From JBBQZO01 sp038207625 (GTDB taxonomy: Bacteria; Pseudomonadota; Gammaproteobacteria; Burkholderiales; Burkholderiaceae_D), in assembly GCA_038207625.1 (NCBI GenBank), contig JBBQZO010000024.1, forward strand, positions 1-64,000: a DNA stretch of 64,000 bases, written 5' to 3'. The translations under genes and the position numbers were made by a program. The stretch's first letter is position 1. Every line of letters starts with the position of its first letter. Below, piece after piece: positions 1 to 8,210 of the stretch. The notes under the pieces were generated by a model, which was given only the letters and a program-made list of their open reading frames with translations, ran no database searches and had not been told where the DNA came from.

Positions 1-380
1 ACGCCGTGCATGAACAGGCCCGTCAACAGCACGATGGCGAGCAGGAAATTGGCCAGCGGTCCGGCCGCGACGATGGCAATGCGGCGCCACACGCTTTGGC
101 GGGTGAATTCGCGATGCTGCTGGTCGGCCGGTATCGCCGGCGCGTCAGGGTCGCGCGCGTCGAGCATCTTCACGTAACCACCCAAGGGCAGCATCGACAC
201 GACCCATTCGGTCTGGTCCGGGCCAAAGCGGCGCGACCAGACGATTTTGCCCATGCCAACCGAGAAGCGCAGCACTTTCACGCCGCACCAGCGCGCCACC
301 CAGTAGTGGCCCAGCTCATGGAAAATGATCAGCGGCACAAGCGCCAGCAAAAACGCCAGCACCGTTTGCAGGAGGCCCAT
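1..380 (-). CDS. rseP: Site-2 zinc metalloprotease RseP, N-terminal part (cut by window edge)
   Basis: The first ~126 residues are visible, read from an ATG at 380. They contain a hydrophobic first helix with the zinc-binding HExxH motif (HELGH) and an ILE-free LPLGGYVKM stretch. A second hydrophobic helix with the sequence AAGPLANFLLAIV follows, which is typical of RseP. In the family this inner-membrane protease cuts the anti-sigma factor RseA and clears signal-peptide remnants. The ATG overlaps the dxr stop by one base (TGATG), so the two are translationally coupled. The PDZ domains and second half lie outside the window. Identification is secure; completeness cannot be judged. Confidence 0.93.
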   Translation of the reverse strand, partial: MGLLQTVLAFLLALVPLIIFHELGHYWVARWCGVKVLRFSVGMGKIVWSRRFGPDQTEWVVSMLPLGGYVKMLDARDPDAPAIPADQQHREFTRQSVWRRIAIVAAGPLANFLLAIVLLTGLFMHG

Positions 381-1561
381 CAGGCAGCCAGGCTGGCGAT
401 ACGCCGCACCGCGCAGGCGCGTGCAGCGCCGTCTTGCGCCATCACCGCCTCGATGCTGCTGGCAGCGCCGTGCGCCAGTGTGTCCATCGCGTGGCGCACC
501 ACCCGGTCAATGTCGCGAAAACCGATCTTCGCATCGAGGAAGGCCTGCACCGCCACCTCGTTGGCCGCGTTCAGCAGTGCCGGCGCGGTGCCACCCGCCT
601 TGAGCGCATCGAACGCCAGCGCCAGACAGGGAAAGCGAGCAAAGTCGGGACGGGCAAACTGCAGCGTGGCGATCGTGGTCAGGTCCAGTTGCGCCACGCC
701 GGAGGCGATCCGCTCGGGAAACGCCAGCGCGTTGGCGATCGGCGTACGCATGTCGGGATTGCCCAACTGGGCCAGCACCGAACCGTCGTCATACGAGACC
801 ATCGAATGGATCACGCTTTGCGGATGGATCACCACCTCGATCTGCTCGGCCGAGGCGCCAAACAGCCAGTGCGCCTCGATCACTTCCAGACCCTTGTTCA
901 TCATGGTGGCCGAATCGACCGAGATTTTGCGCCCCATCACCCAGTTCGGGTGCTTGCACGCTTCTGCCGGCGTGACCGCGTCGAGCGTATCGACGGCGCG
1001 CGTGAGGAACGGGCCGCCCGAGGCCGTCAACAGAATTTTCGCCACGCCAGCGGCGCGCGGATCGCGTCCGTAGGCATGCGGCAGGCACTGGAAAATCGCA
1101 TTGTGTTCGCTGTCGATCGGCAGCAGTGTGGCGCCGTTCTGCTGCACCGCGTCCATGAACAACTGGCCGGACATGACCAGCGCTTCTTTGTTGGCCAGCA
1201 AGATCTTCTTGCCGGCCCGTGCCGCGGCCAGGCTAGGCGCCAGGCCGGCGGCGCCGACGATGGCCGCCATCACCGTGTCGACCTCCAGGCTGGCGGCGAT
1301 CGCGCACAGCGCCTCGACGCCATACTCCACTTCGGTGCGCAGGCCTTGCGCGCGCAACAGCGCCTGCAGGCGCCCCGCCGCCTCAGCCGTGCCGACCACG
1401 GCGCGGGCCGGATGAAACTGCGCGCATTGCGCCGCCAGCTCCTCGACACGGCTGTGCGCCGACAACGCGTACACGCTGTAACGTTCGGGGTGGCGCGCCA
1501 GCACGTCGAGCGTGGAAACGCCGATCGATCCGGTCGAGCCCAGAATGGTAAGTGTTTGCAT
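380..1561 (-). CDS. dxr: 1-deoxy-D-xylulose 5-phosphate reductoisomerase
   Basis: Converts DXP to 2-C-methyl-D-erythritol 4-phosphate with NADPH, the committed step of the MEP isoprenoid pathway. Visible motifs are the N-terminal NADPH loop GSTGSIG, LLANKEALV, the metal/substrate motifs PIDSEHNAIFQ and SASGGPF, and the flexible-loop region HPNWVMGRKISVDSATMMNKG. About 393 residues, the normal length. I chose the ATG at 1561 (MQTLTILGSTGSIG) rather than an upstream start because the Rossmann strand begins there in the family. It sits between cdsA (11-base gap) and rseP (1-base overlap), feeding isoprenoid precursor to the same lipid-carrier route as uppS in this operon. Confidence 0.96.
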   Translation of the reverse strand: MQTLTILGSTGSIGVSTLDVLARHPERYSVYALSAHSRVEELAAQCAQFHPARAVVGTAEAAGRLQALLRAQGLRTEVEYGVEALCAIAASLEVDTVMAAIVGAAGLAPSLAAARAGKKILLANKEALVMSGQLFMDAVQQNGATLLPIDSEHNAIFQCLPHAYGRDPRAAGVAKILLTASGGPFLTRAVDTLDAVTPAEACKHPNWVMGRKISVDSATMMNKGLEVIEAHWLFGASAEQIEVVIHPQSVIHSMVSYDDGSVLAQLGNPDMRTPIANALAFPERIASGVAQLDLTTIATLQFARPDFARFPCLALAFDALKAGGTAPALLNAANEVAVQAFLDAKIGFRDIDRVVRHAMDTLAHGAASSIEAVMAQDGAARACAVRRIASLAA

Positions 1562-1572
1562 ACGTGCCCCTG

Positions 1573-2409
1573 TTAGAGCCAAGCGTCGATCAGTGCCGCC
1601 AATGGCAGAACCGGAATCAGTGCGTCAATCCGGTCCAGCACCCCGCCGTGGCCGGGCAGCAGATTGCTGCTGTCCTTGACGCCGGCGCGGCGCTTGAGCA
1701 TGGACTCAAACAAGTCGCCGACCACGCTGGCGGCGACGATGATGACCAGGATCGCCAGCATGGCGGCCCAGCCCCGATGATGCTGCAGGCGCACCACAAA
1801 GGTGTCGGCCAATTCCGGCACACTGGCCGACAGCAGCACCGCGCCCACCGACAACAACAGCACGGCGATGGCGCCGCCGATCGCGCCTTCCCACGACTTG
1901 CCCGGGGAGATCGTTGGGGCCAGCTTGCGCTTACCGAAAGCCTTGCCGGAGAAGTAGGCGCCGATGTCGGCGATCCAGACCAGCGCCATCACCGACAACA
2001 GATAGCCAGGAGAATGCTGGAACAACACCAAGATGGCCGCGAAGCAGGCCACGATGGCCAGCCCGAACACCAGACTGAGCAAGCTGTTGCCGCCGCCGTC
2101 GACGGACGGAAGCCCGGTCGCCAGCGACGGCACGAAACGGATCAGCCAGATTGCCGCAGACAGCGCAAACCAGAACTTCGGCGTTGTGTTTCCGCTTAAC
2201 AGAAACGTGTACACGAAGGCGGCGCTCCAGAACGCGGCGATCAGCAGCGCGTTGCGCGGCGTGGAGCGGAACAGACGAAAGCTCTCCCAGATGGCGGCGC
2301 TGAAAAACAGCGTCAGCACCAGCGCGAACACTTGGAAGGAGCCGCCGAACAGGGTCGGCAACAGCACGCCGAGCAGCACGAGGGCGGTCAGGATCCGGGT
2401 TTTGAGCAT
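1573..2409 (-). CDS. cdsA: Phosphatidate cytidylyltransferase (CDP-diacylglycerol synthase)
   Basis: Makes CDP-diacylglycerol from phosphatidic acid and CTP in the inner membrane. About 278 residues with many hydrophobic segments. The CDS family signature is split between SPGKSWEGAIGG and the C-terminal KDSSNLLPGHGGVLDRIDAL (S-x3-K-R/D..D..lPGHGG.lDR.D). The start is the ATG at 2407-2409 (MLKTRILTALVLLG). Longer in-frame readings run into the uppS coding region. The ATG overlaps the uppS stop (TGATG), indicating coupled translation. Confidence 0.95.
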   Translation of the reverse strand: MLKTRILTALVLLGVLLPTLFGGSFQVFALVLTLFFSAAIWESFRLFRSTPRNALLIAAFWSAAFVYTFLLSGNTTPKFWFALSAAIWLIRFVPSLATGLPSVDGGGNSLLSLVFGLAIVACFAAILVLFQHSPGYLLSVMALVWIADIGAYFSGKAFGKRKLAPTISPGKSWEGAIGGAIAVLLLSVGAVLLSASVPELADTFVVRLQHHRGWAAMLAILVIIVAASVVGDLFESMLKRRAGVKDSSNLLPGHGGVLDRIDALIPVLPLAALIDAWL

Positions 2410-3161
2410 CAGGTTTTCTTTTCTGCGACTTGGTCGCCGGTGCGCCCGAAACGGCGCTCCCGATGTTGATAGGAGGCGATCGCCTCGTCCAGACAGGCGT
2501 CGGAGAAGTCGGGCCAGAAGGTGTCGGTAAAATACAGCTCGGCGTAGGCCAGCTGCCACAACAGGAAATTGGAAATGCGCTGCTCGCCGCCGGTGCGGAT
2601 GAACAGGTCTGGCTCGGGCGCGTAGGCCATCGCCAGGTGCGGCGCAAGCTGCTCTTCGGTGAAATCAAGCGTACCCGGATGCATGGCAACCATCTTGCCA
2701 ACCGCCTGCATGATGTCCCAGCGACCGCCGTAGTTAAAGCACACCGATACCGTCAGGCCGGTGTTGTTGCCGGTCTTGCGTTCGGCGTTGGCGATCATGT
2801 CGCGCAGCTTGGTATCGATGCGTGTCAGGTCGCCCACCACTTTCAGGCGGATGTTATTGACGTGCATCTTGCCCACTTCGCGCTCGAGCGCGGTGACGAA
2901 CAGGCGCATCAGCAACGACACCTCTTCGGCCGGACGGCGCCAGTTTTCGGACGAGAACGCAAACAGCGTCAGGTAGGAGATGCCGCGCGTGACGCAGGCC
3001 TCGACGATGCCGCGCACCGCCTCGACGCCCTTGACGTGGCCGGCCACGCGCGGCATGAAGCGCTTGGTGGCCCAGCGCCCGTTGCCATCCATGATGATGG
3101 CGACGTGATCGGGCACCTTGGAAATGTCAGGTACCGCAGTGGTGGAACTTTTGAAGATCAT
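2409..3161 (-). CDS. uppS: Undecaprenyl diphosphate synthase (cis-prenyltransferase)
   Basis: Elongates farnesyl-PP with isopentenyl-PP to the C55 lipid carrier for cell-wall synthesis. About 250 residues. Family motifs seen in order are MDGNGRWA (catalytic Asp and diphosphate binding), FSSENWRRP, and the C-terminal RTGGEQRISNFLLWQLAY plus the aromatic end TDTFWPDF. The ATG at 3161 (MIFKSSTTAVPDIS) was chosen; the reading frame stays open for 41 more codons upstream, but that part is Arg/Pro-rich and unlike the family. The 128-base gap to frr has no evident terminator. Confidence 0.95.
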   Translation of the reverse strand: MIFKSSTTAVPDISKVPDHVAIIMDGNGRWATKRFMPRVAGHVKGVEAVRGIVEACVTRGISYLTLFAFSSENWRRPAEEVSLLMRLFVTALEREVGKMHVNNIRLKVVGDLTRIDTKLRDMIANAERKTGNNTGLTVSVCFNYGGRWDIMQAVGKMVAMHPGTLDFTEEQLAPHLAMAYAPEPDLFIRTGGEQRISNFLLWQLAYAELYFTDTFWPDFSDACLDEAIASYQHRERRFGRTGDQVAEKKT

Positions 3162-3289
3162 AAAGCCAGATAAAAAAGTGCATTTCACGTAGACCGGAGC
3201 GCGTCTTCCGATTGCCGTGGCAGGTGGGATCGCCACCGTGCCAAGTTCCGCCACGCCGTGCCGATCCGCGCGCCGGACCCGCATTGTAA

Positions 3290-3850
3290 CTAAACGGTCA
3301 GCACTTCCTTTTCTTTTTCAACGACCATGCGATCGACGTCGGCAACGAACTTGTCGGTCAGCTTCTGGATTTCGTCGGTCGAACGACGCTCATCGTCTTC
3401 CGAACAGGCCTTGTCCTTGACCAGTTTTTTTGCCGATTCATTGGCGTCGCGGCGGATGTTGCGGATCGCGATCTTGGCGTCTTCGGCCTCGCCCTTGACC
3501 AGCTTGACCATCTCGCGCCGGCGCTCTTCGGTCAGCATCGGGGTCGGCACGCGGATCACATCGCCTTGCGAGGACGGATTCAAACCGAGGTCGGCGTCGC
3601 GGATCGCCTTTTCGATGGTGTTCAACATCTTCTTCTCGTACGGTTGCACACCGATGGTGCGCGCGTCGATCAGCGTCACGCTGGCGACCTGGGTCAGCGC
3701 GGTGGGCGAACCGTAGTATTCAACCTGGATATGGTCGAGGATACCGGTGTGGGCGCGGCCCGTGCGGACCTTGGCCAGATCGGCGCGCAAGGTCTCGATC
3801 GACTTGACCATGCGCTCATTGGCACTCTTTTTGACATCAGCTAACGACAT
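3290..3850 (-). CDS. frr: Ribosome recycling factor
   Basis: Splits post-termination 70S ribosomes together with EF-G. 186 residues, the usual length is about 185. It starts MSLADVKKSANERMVKSIE and has the conserved VRTGRAH segment of the three-helix bundle. The hinge follows (PTALTQVASVTLIDARTIGVQPYEK). A clear Shine-Dalgarno CAGGAGAG precedes the ATG at 3850. It lies 27 bases downstream of pyrH, as in most proteobacteria. Confidence 0.97.
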   Translation of the reverse strand: MSLADVKKSANERMVKSIETLRADLAKVRTGRAHTGILDHIQVEYYGSPTALTQVASVTLIDARTIGVQPYEKKMLNTIEKAIRDADLGLNPSSQGDVIRVPTPMLTEERRREMVKLVKGEAEDAKIAIRNIRRDANESAKKLVKDKACSEDDERRSTDEIQKLTDKFVADVDRMVVEKEKEVLTV

Positions 3851-3877
3851 GCTGCTCTCCTGTATCTTGATAAATAA

Positions 3878-4594
3878 TTAAACGTGTACCAGTGTGCCTT
3901 CGTCTTCGCCCATGATGACGCGCATCAGCGCGCCCGGCTTGACGATGGAGAACACCTTGATCGGCAGTTTCTGGTCGCGGCACAGCGCAAAGGCGGTCGC
4001 GTCCATCACCTGCAAATGCTTCGAGATGGCGTCGTCGAAGGTAATCGTGTTGTAGCGTGTGGCGTGCGGATCCTTCTTCGGGTCGGCCGTGTAGACGCCG
4101 TCCACCTTGGTGGCCTTGAGCACGATTTCGGCGCTCATTTCCGAACCGCGCAATGCCGCTGCGGTGTCGGTGGTGAAGAAAGGATTGCCGGTGCCGGCGG
4201 CGAACACGACGACCTTGCCCTCTTCCAGATACTGCAGCGCCTTCGGACGCACATACGGCTCGACGACCTGCTCGATGCCGATGGCCGACATGACGCGCGC
4301 GACGATGCCCACATGGCGCATCGCGTCGGCCAGGGCCAGCGCGTTCATCACCGTGGCCAGCATGCCCATGTAATCGGCGGTGGCGCGGTCCATCCCTTGC
4401 GCACCGGGCGCGACGCCACGGAAGATGTTGCCGCCACCGATGACGATGGCCAGCTCGACGCCAAGCTTTGCCACTTCGGCCACGTCCGCCACCATCCGTT
4501 CGATGGTCGCGCGGTTGATGCCGTAAGGATCATCACCCATCAGAGCTTCGCCAGACAGTTTGAGTAGTACGCGTTTGTAGGCTGGTTTTGACAT
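3878..4594 (-). CDS. pyrH: UMP kinase
   Basis: Phosphorylates UMP to UDP; the bacterial hexameric enzyme of the amino-acid kinase fold. 238 residues, the normal size. Visible are KRVLLKLSGEAL at the N-terminus, the glycine-rich VIGGGNIFRG, MGMLATVMNALAL, and VFAAGTGNPFFTTDTAAALR. The ATG at 4594 (MSKPAYKRVLLKLSGEAL) is the family start; upstream in-frame residues are arginine-rich and not conserved. It sits between tsf (229-base gap carrying a terminator hairpin) and frr. Confidence 0.97.
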   Translation of the reverse strand: MSKPAYKRVLLKLSGEALMGDDPYGINRATIERMVADVAEVAKLGVELAIVIGGGNIFRGVAPGAQGMDRATADYMGMLATVMNALALADAMRHVGIVARVMSAIGIEQVVEPYVRPKALQYLEEGKVVVFAAGTGNPFFTTDTAAALRGSEMSAEIVLKATKVDGVYTADPKKDPHATRYNTITFDDAISKHLQVMDATAFALCRDQKLPIKVFSIVKPGALMRVIMGEDEGTLVHV

Positions 4595-4793
4595 GAAAGT
4601 GGGCTCCAATAATGACGGGTTGTATTCGGGTCTGATTGCACGCGGCGCCAGGCGGCGGGCAATCTCATCGCTGCGCCAGCGAAGCGATGGGTCGGCCCGC
4701 AATACGCGGGCCCGATTTCCGCGCAGGGCCGCAAGCGGCCCGTCCGGTATCATCACACAGACCGGTGCGCCGGGCGCGCCAGTTTGCGGCATC

Positions 4794-4817
4794 AAAAAAA
4801 CGGGCCTCTCGGCCCGC
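4794..4817 (-). terminator. Rho-independent terminator-like hairpin after tsf
   Basis: On the minus strand a GC stem (CGGGCC / GGCCCG, loop GAGA) is followed directly by seven T residues. It begins six bases past the tsf stop and 200 bases before pyrH. It may give partial termination between the translation genes and pyrH-frr-uppS. Confidence 0.8.
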
Positions 4818-4823
4818 TTTCAT

Positions 4824-5735
4824 TTACGCTTGCTTGGAAGCAGCCATTTGCGCTGCGACCTCGGCGGCAAAGTCATCTTGCTTCTTTTCGATCCCTTCGC
4901 CGACCACGAACATCGTGAATGCTTTCACGGTGCTGTTGGTCGCCTTGAGCATCTGCTCGATCGACTGCTTGTCGTTCTTGACGAAGGCCTGGTTAAGCAG
5001 GGACACTTCTTTCAGGAACTTCTGAACCGAACCTTCGAGGCGCTTGGCCAGAATTTCCGGCGACTGCGCAGCCTTGCCTTCAGCGGCGGCCTTGGCTGCG
5101 TCTTCAGCAGCTTTCAAGGATGCGACCGAGCGCTCTTTTTCGATCAGTTCAGCCGGCACTTCGTCAGCCGACAACGACACTGGCTTCATCGCAGCGATGT
5201 GCATCGCGACGTCTTTACCAACTTGCTCGTCAGCGCCGTCGAAGTCGACGATCACGCCGATGCGGCTGCCGTGCAGGTAGGAGGCCAGCTTGGCGCTGGT
5301 CTCAAAACGCTGGAAGCGACGAATCGACATGTTTTCGCCGATTTTGCCGATCAGGGCAGCGCGCACTTCGTCGAGCGTCTTGCCGTCGAACGGCAGCGCC
5401 AGCAGGGCAGCCACGTCAGCGGGATTGTTTTCCGCCACCAGTTTCGCCGCGCCATTGGCCAGCGCCATGAAGTCGTCGTTCTTGGCCACGAAGTCGGTTT
5501 CGCTATTGACTTCAACCATCGCGCCAATGCCGCCGGCGATGTAGACCGCTACCACGCCTTCGGCGGTGATACGGGACGATGCCTTGGAAGCTTTGCCGCC
5601 CAGTTTGACGCGCAGGATTTCTTCCGCACGAGCCATGTCGCCGTCGGCTTCGGTCAGTGCTTTTTTGCATTCCATCATCGGTGCGTCGGTCTTGCCGCGC
5701 AATTCGCCTACCATCGCTGCTGTAATCGCTGCCAT
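4824..5735 (-). CDS. tsf: Translation elongation factor EF-Ts
   Basis: Guanine-nucleotide exchange factor for EF-Tu. 303 residues. The N-terminal UBA-like domain starts MAAITAAMVGELRGKTDAPMMECKKAL, and the EF-Ts signature ELRGKTDAPMMECKKAL is present. The core includes VEVNSETDFVAKN (the TDFVA motif contacting EF-Tu). The ATG at 5735 has an excellent Shine-Dalgarno (GAGGAGAATCAC). It lies downstream of rpsB, from which it is separated by a terminator-like hairpin. Confidence 0.97.
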   Translation of the reverse strand: MAAITAAMVGELRGKTDAPMMECKKALTEADGDMARAEEILRVKLGGKASKASSRITAEGVVAVYIAGGIGAMVEVNSETDFVAKNDDFMALANGAAKLVAENNPADVAALLALPFDGKTLDEVRAALIGKIGENMSIRRFQRFETSAKLASYLHGSRIGVIVDFDGADEQVGKDVAMHIAAMKPVSLSADEVPAELIEKERSVASLKAAEDAAKAAAEGKAAQSPEILAKRLEGSVQKFLKEVSLLNQAFVKNDKQSIEQMLKATNSTVKAFTMFVVGEGIEKKQDDFAAEVAAQMAASKQA

Positions 5736-5802
5736 GTGATTCTCCTCAATTCAGTCGTTCGTGCCAGTGCGCCACCACGCGGGGACGCCACTGATTTGTG
5801 TT

Positions 5803-5829
5803 AAAAAAAGGGGGAGCTGACGCCTCCCC
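5803..5829 (-). terminator. Terminator/attenuator hairpin between rpsB and tsf
   Basis: Minus-strand stem GGGGAG / CTCCCC with a 7-base loop, followed by a seven-T tract. It lies 37 bases past the rpsB stop. As tsf has no obvious promoter of its own here, it probably sets the S2:EF-Ts ratio by partial read-through (inference). Confidence 0.75.
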
Positions 5830-5865
5830 TTCTTAACTTGTCGTACCGGTCAAACCCCGAGGGAT

Positions 5866-6618
5866 TTAAGCGTTTTCGCTGACTTCAACGAAGTCGTCGC
5901 CGGCTGCGCTCTTGACCATTTCAACGATTTCGTTGCTGGCCGAAGCACGGCCTTCGATGATCGCATCAGCGATACCGCGGGCGTACAGGGTGATCGCTTT
6001 GGACGAGTCATCGTTGCCTGGAATGACGTAAGTCACGCCTTCTGGCGAGTGGTTGGTGTCAACCACGCCGATGACTGGAATGCCCAGTTTGCCAGCTTCG
6101 GTGATCGCGCCTTTATGGTAGCCGACGTCAACGACGAAGATTGCGTCAGGAACGCCGCCCATGTCCTTGATGCCGCCGATGGCTTTTTGCAGCTTGATCA
6201 TTTCGCGTTCAAACATCAGGCCTTCTTTTTTCGACAGCTTCTCGACGGAACCGTCTTCGATCGACGCTTCCATGTCTTTCAGACGCTTGATCGAGGTTTT
6301 GATCGTTTTGAAGTTGGTCAGCATGCCGCCCAACCAACGTTGATCAACGAAAGGCACGCCAGCGCGCGCAGCTTCGGCGGCGATGATTTCGCGTGCTTGA
6401 CGCTTGGTGCCGACCATCAGGATGGTGCCGCGGTTCGATGCCAGTTGGCGCACGTGCTTCATCGCCTCCTGGTACATCGTCATCGTCTTTTCCAAGTTGA
6501 TGATGTGGATCTTGTTGCGGTGACCGAAGATGAACGGTGCCATCTTTGGGTTCCAAAAACGGGTTTGGTGACCAAAATGGACACCGGCTTCCAGCATTTC
6601 ACGCATTGTTACGGACAT
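5866..6618 (-). CDS. rpsB: Small-subunit ribosomal protein S2
   Basis: 30S subunit protein. 250 residues, beginning MSVTMREMLEAGVHFGHQTRFWNPKM, which is the S2 signature. Also present are LMVGTKRQAREIIAAEA, VPFVDQRWLGGMLTNFKTI and VIGVVDTNHSPEGV. The ATG at 6618 follows the Shine-Dalgarno CTGGAGAG. It is the first gene of the minus-strand operon, with a ~130-base leader after the proposed promoter; in E. coli the rpsB leader is the site of S2 feedback. Confidence 0.98.
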   Translation of the reverse strand: MSVTMREMLEAGVHFGHQTRFWNPKMAPFIFGHRNKIHIINLEKTMTMYQEAMKHVRQLASNRGTILMVGTKRQAREIIAAEAARAGVPFVDQRWLGGMLTNFKTIKTSIKRLKDMEASIEDGSVEKLSKKEGLMFEREMIKLQKAIGGIKDMGGVPDAIFVVDVGYHKGAITEAGKLGIPVIGVVDTNHSPEGVTYVIPGNDDSSKAITLYARGIADAIIEGRASASNEIVEMVKSAAGDDFVEVSENA

Positions 6619-6753
6619 AATTCTCTCCAGGGTTGGGGTCTGGAATCCGGTCAGTCACCTTAGAGGCACCCTTTGCGACCGGATTCGCGATTTAAATTTA
6701 CAAACTTGACACTTTTTACTGCATTGCTCAAAACCAAATTCAAGCAACCCGAA

Positions 6754-6783
6754 ATTCTACACCAAAACCCCCGAGATGATCAA
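6754..6783 (-). promoter_or_regulatory. Probable rpsB operon promoter
   Basis: On the minus strand TTGATC (-35) and TAGAAT (-10, 5/6 matches) are separated by 18 bases. Transcription would start near 6747 and give a leader of about 130 bases before the S2 start. No other comparable pair was seen upstream of rpsB. Confidence 0.5.
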
Positions 6784-6992
6784 GCGCTGCGCCCGAGACG
6801 CACAAGCAATCCGCACCCCGAACCGCGATCCACCGCACAAAACAAGCCAACCTTGCCGACCTGCACCAAAAAAATTGCGGTAAAAGCATGCCAAAAAGGA
6901 ATAAGCCTGTGCTACACTTAATATATTAGCGCTAGAGAACGTGCTCTTTGCGAGACACAACTGTTGACCCATATCGAAATTGCATACATTAA

Positions 6993-7021
6993 TTGCATCG
7001 AAATGAATGCTACGCTATAAT
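6993..7021 (+). promoter_or_regulatory. Probable sigma-70 promoter of the PEP-CTERM gene
   Basis: TTGCAT and a consensus TATAAT are separated by exactly 17 bases. It lies 103 bases before the start of the gene at 7124. The octamer AATTGCAT occurs twice around the -35. The rest of 6619-7123 is AT-rich, non-coding and otherwise featureless apart from the two promoters. Confidence 0.65.
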
Positions 7022-7123
7022 TAGATATCGAAAAACAATTTCTAGGATGAAACTGGCGATGTTTGCCGGGCATGATAAATGCCTAATATTTTCGCCTGAC
7101 CCGTTCTAAATAGAAAGAAACCC

Positions 7124-8026
7124 ATGTCCATCGTCCTTGCCCTGGCCCTTGCGGCTTCATCGTCCTCCATGCCAAGCTGCTCATGGGACAAGCCCGGCGT
7201 CAATCCTTTCGTTGGCGACGTCGCAGCGGCGATCGATCATTACAAGGACATGCCAGCCGACGTGCGTAGCGCACTGAAGGCACGTGTCACCAAACGCGAT
7301 TACGACGACACAGTGAGCATCAAGCGCGACAGCATTACCGGCAAAGGCACCTATGATCCGGCGATCCGCGACATGCACTTCGGCGCCTCGGCCGTCTGCG
7401 GCAAGGTGACGCGCGCCAAATGGACCCCGACCACGGAAGAGCGCGGCCTGGTTTATTGCGAAAAAGATCAATGTATTGTGGTGCCTACCGTGTGCCGCAA
7501 TGTCAGCCGCATCACACGCAAGAGTAGCGGCGCGGCCCCGTCCGTCGCAGCGGCAGTGGCCCGCCCTGTTGAGGCGCCGGTGACGCTTGCGCCGGTCGAG
7601 GTCGGCGGCGGTTTCAACGCGGCCAATGGCGGCGTGCCGATGGGCCACGCCTTGCAAGCCAGTCTGGACGGCACCCGCGCGGTCGCCTCGAATGAAGGCG
7701 CACACACCAGCAATGACTGGGGTCCGCCGGTAAGCTTTCCGTCGATTTCGTCGGGCATCAGCAGCACCGGTCTGACCGATCAAGGTCAAAAACCAGTCGT
7801 GCCGCCGGTCGTCGTGCCACCAGTGGTTGTTCCGCCGGTCGTTGTTCCACCGGTGGTGATACCGCCAGTCGTCAAGCCTCCTGTGGTGATCCCGCCAGAT
7901 GTTACGCCGCCGATCATTCCACCGATCGTGCCGCCGGTGGTGTCGCCGGTTCCGGAACCGGAAAGCGCCGCGATGTTGCTGGCCGGCCTGGCACTGCTGT
8001 TCGGCCTGTCGAAGCGGCGCCGCTGA
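7124..8026 (+). CDS. MHFG-type PEP-CTERM protein with Pro-Val repeat
   Basis: 300 residues. A hydrophobic start (MSIVLALALAASSSS) is followed by a Cys-containing conserved domain to about residue 130, which includes MHFG at residues 84-87. A variable linker comes next. From about residue 224 to 275 there is a PPVVV-type five-residue repeat. The C-terminus reads VPEPESAAMLLAGLALLFGLSKRRR, i.e. PEP motif, one membrane helix and an Arg cluster. This is a PEP-CTERM sorting signal, processed in the family by an exosortase linked to exopolysaccharide. I recall an MHFG PEP-CTERM family name but cannot check it here. The exosortase is not in the window. Function beyond surface sorting is unknown. Confidence 0.8.
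   Translation: MSIVLALALAASSSSMPSCSWDKPGVNPFVGDVAAAIDHYKDMPADVRSALKARVTKRDYDDTVSIKRDSITGKGTYDPAIRDMHFGASAVCGKVTRAKWTPTTEERGLVYCEKDQCIVVPTVCRNVSRITRKSSGAAPSVAAAVARPVEAPVTLAPVEVGGGFNAANGGVPMGHALQASLDGTRAVASNEGAHTSNDWGPPVSFPSISSGISSTGLTDQGQKPVVPPVVVPPVVVPPVVVPPVVIPPVVKPPVVIPPDVTPPIIPPIVPPVVSPVPEPESAAMLLAGLALLFGLSKRRR
7796..7950 (+). repeat. Degenerate 15-bp repeat encoding PPVVV/PPVVI
   Basis: About nine imperfect copies of a 15-base unit (variants of CCGCCGGTCGTTGTT) encode a proline-valine spacer just before the PEP-CTERM signal. It is in frame and probably forms an extended stalk. Codon choice varies between copies, so it is not a recent slippage product. Confidence 0.75.
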
Positions 8027-8210
8027 TCGCAAGCTGATCGCTACACCCGCAAGTTCTGCTTTCTCGTCGCCTTGTCACCGGTTTTTGCCGCTGACAAGGC
8101 GACGTCGCTTGCGCTTGTCGTTTATAATTTCAGCATTCCGCGCGTGTCCACGACCCTGACTGGCCGCGCCGCCATTCATTATTACTGCTTCTTGCTGATT
8201 GCGACCTACT

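Noticed and set aside
434..1576. Long plus-strand frame over dxr
   Set aside because: Antisense shadow of dxr with Arg/His/Gln-rich translation; high GC keeps opposite frames open.
6673..6972. Two short ORFs in the rpsB upstream region
   Set aside because: Overlap the promoters, no Shine-Dalgarno, no recognisable content.
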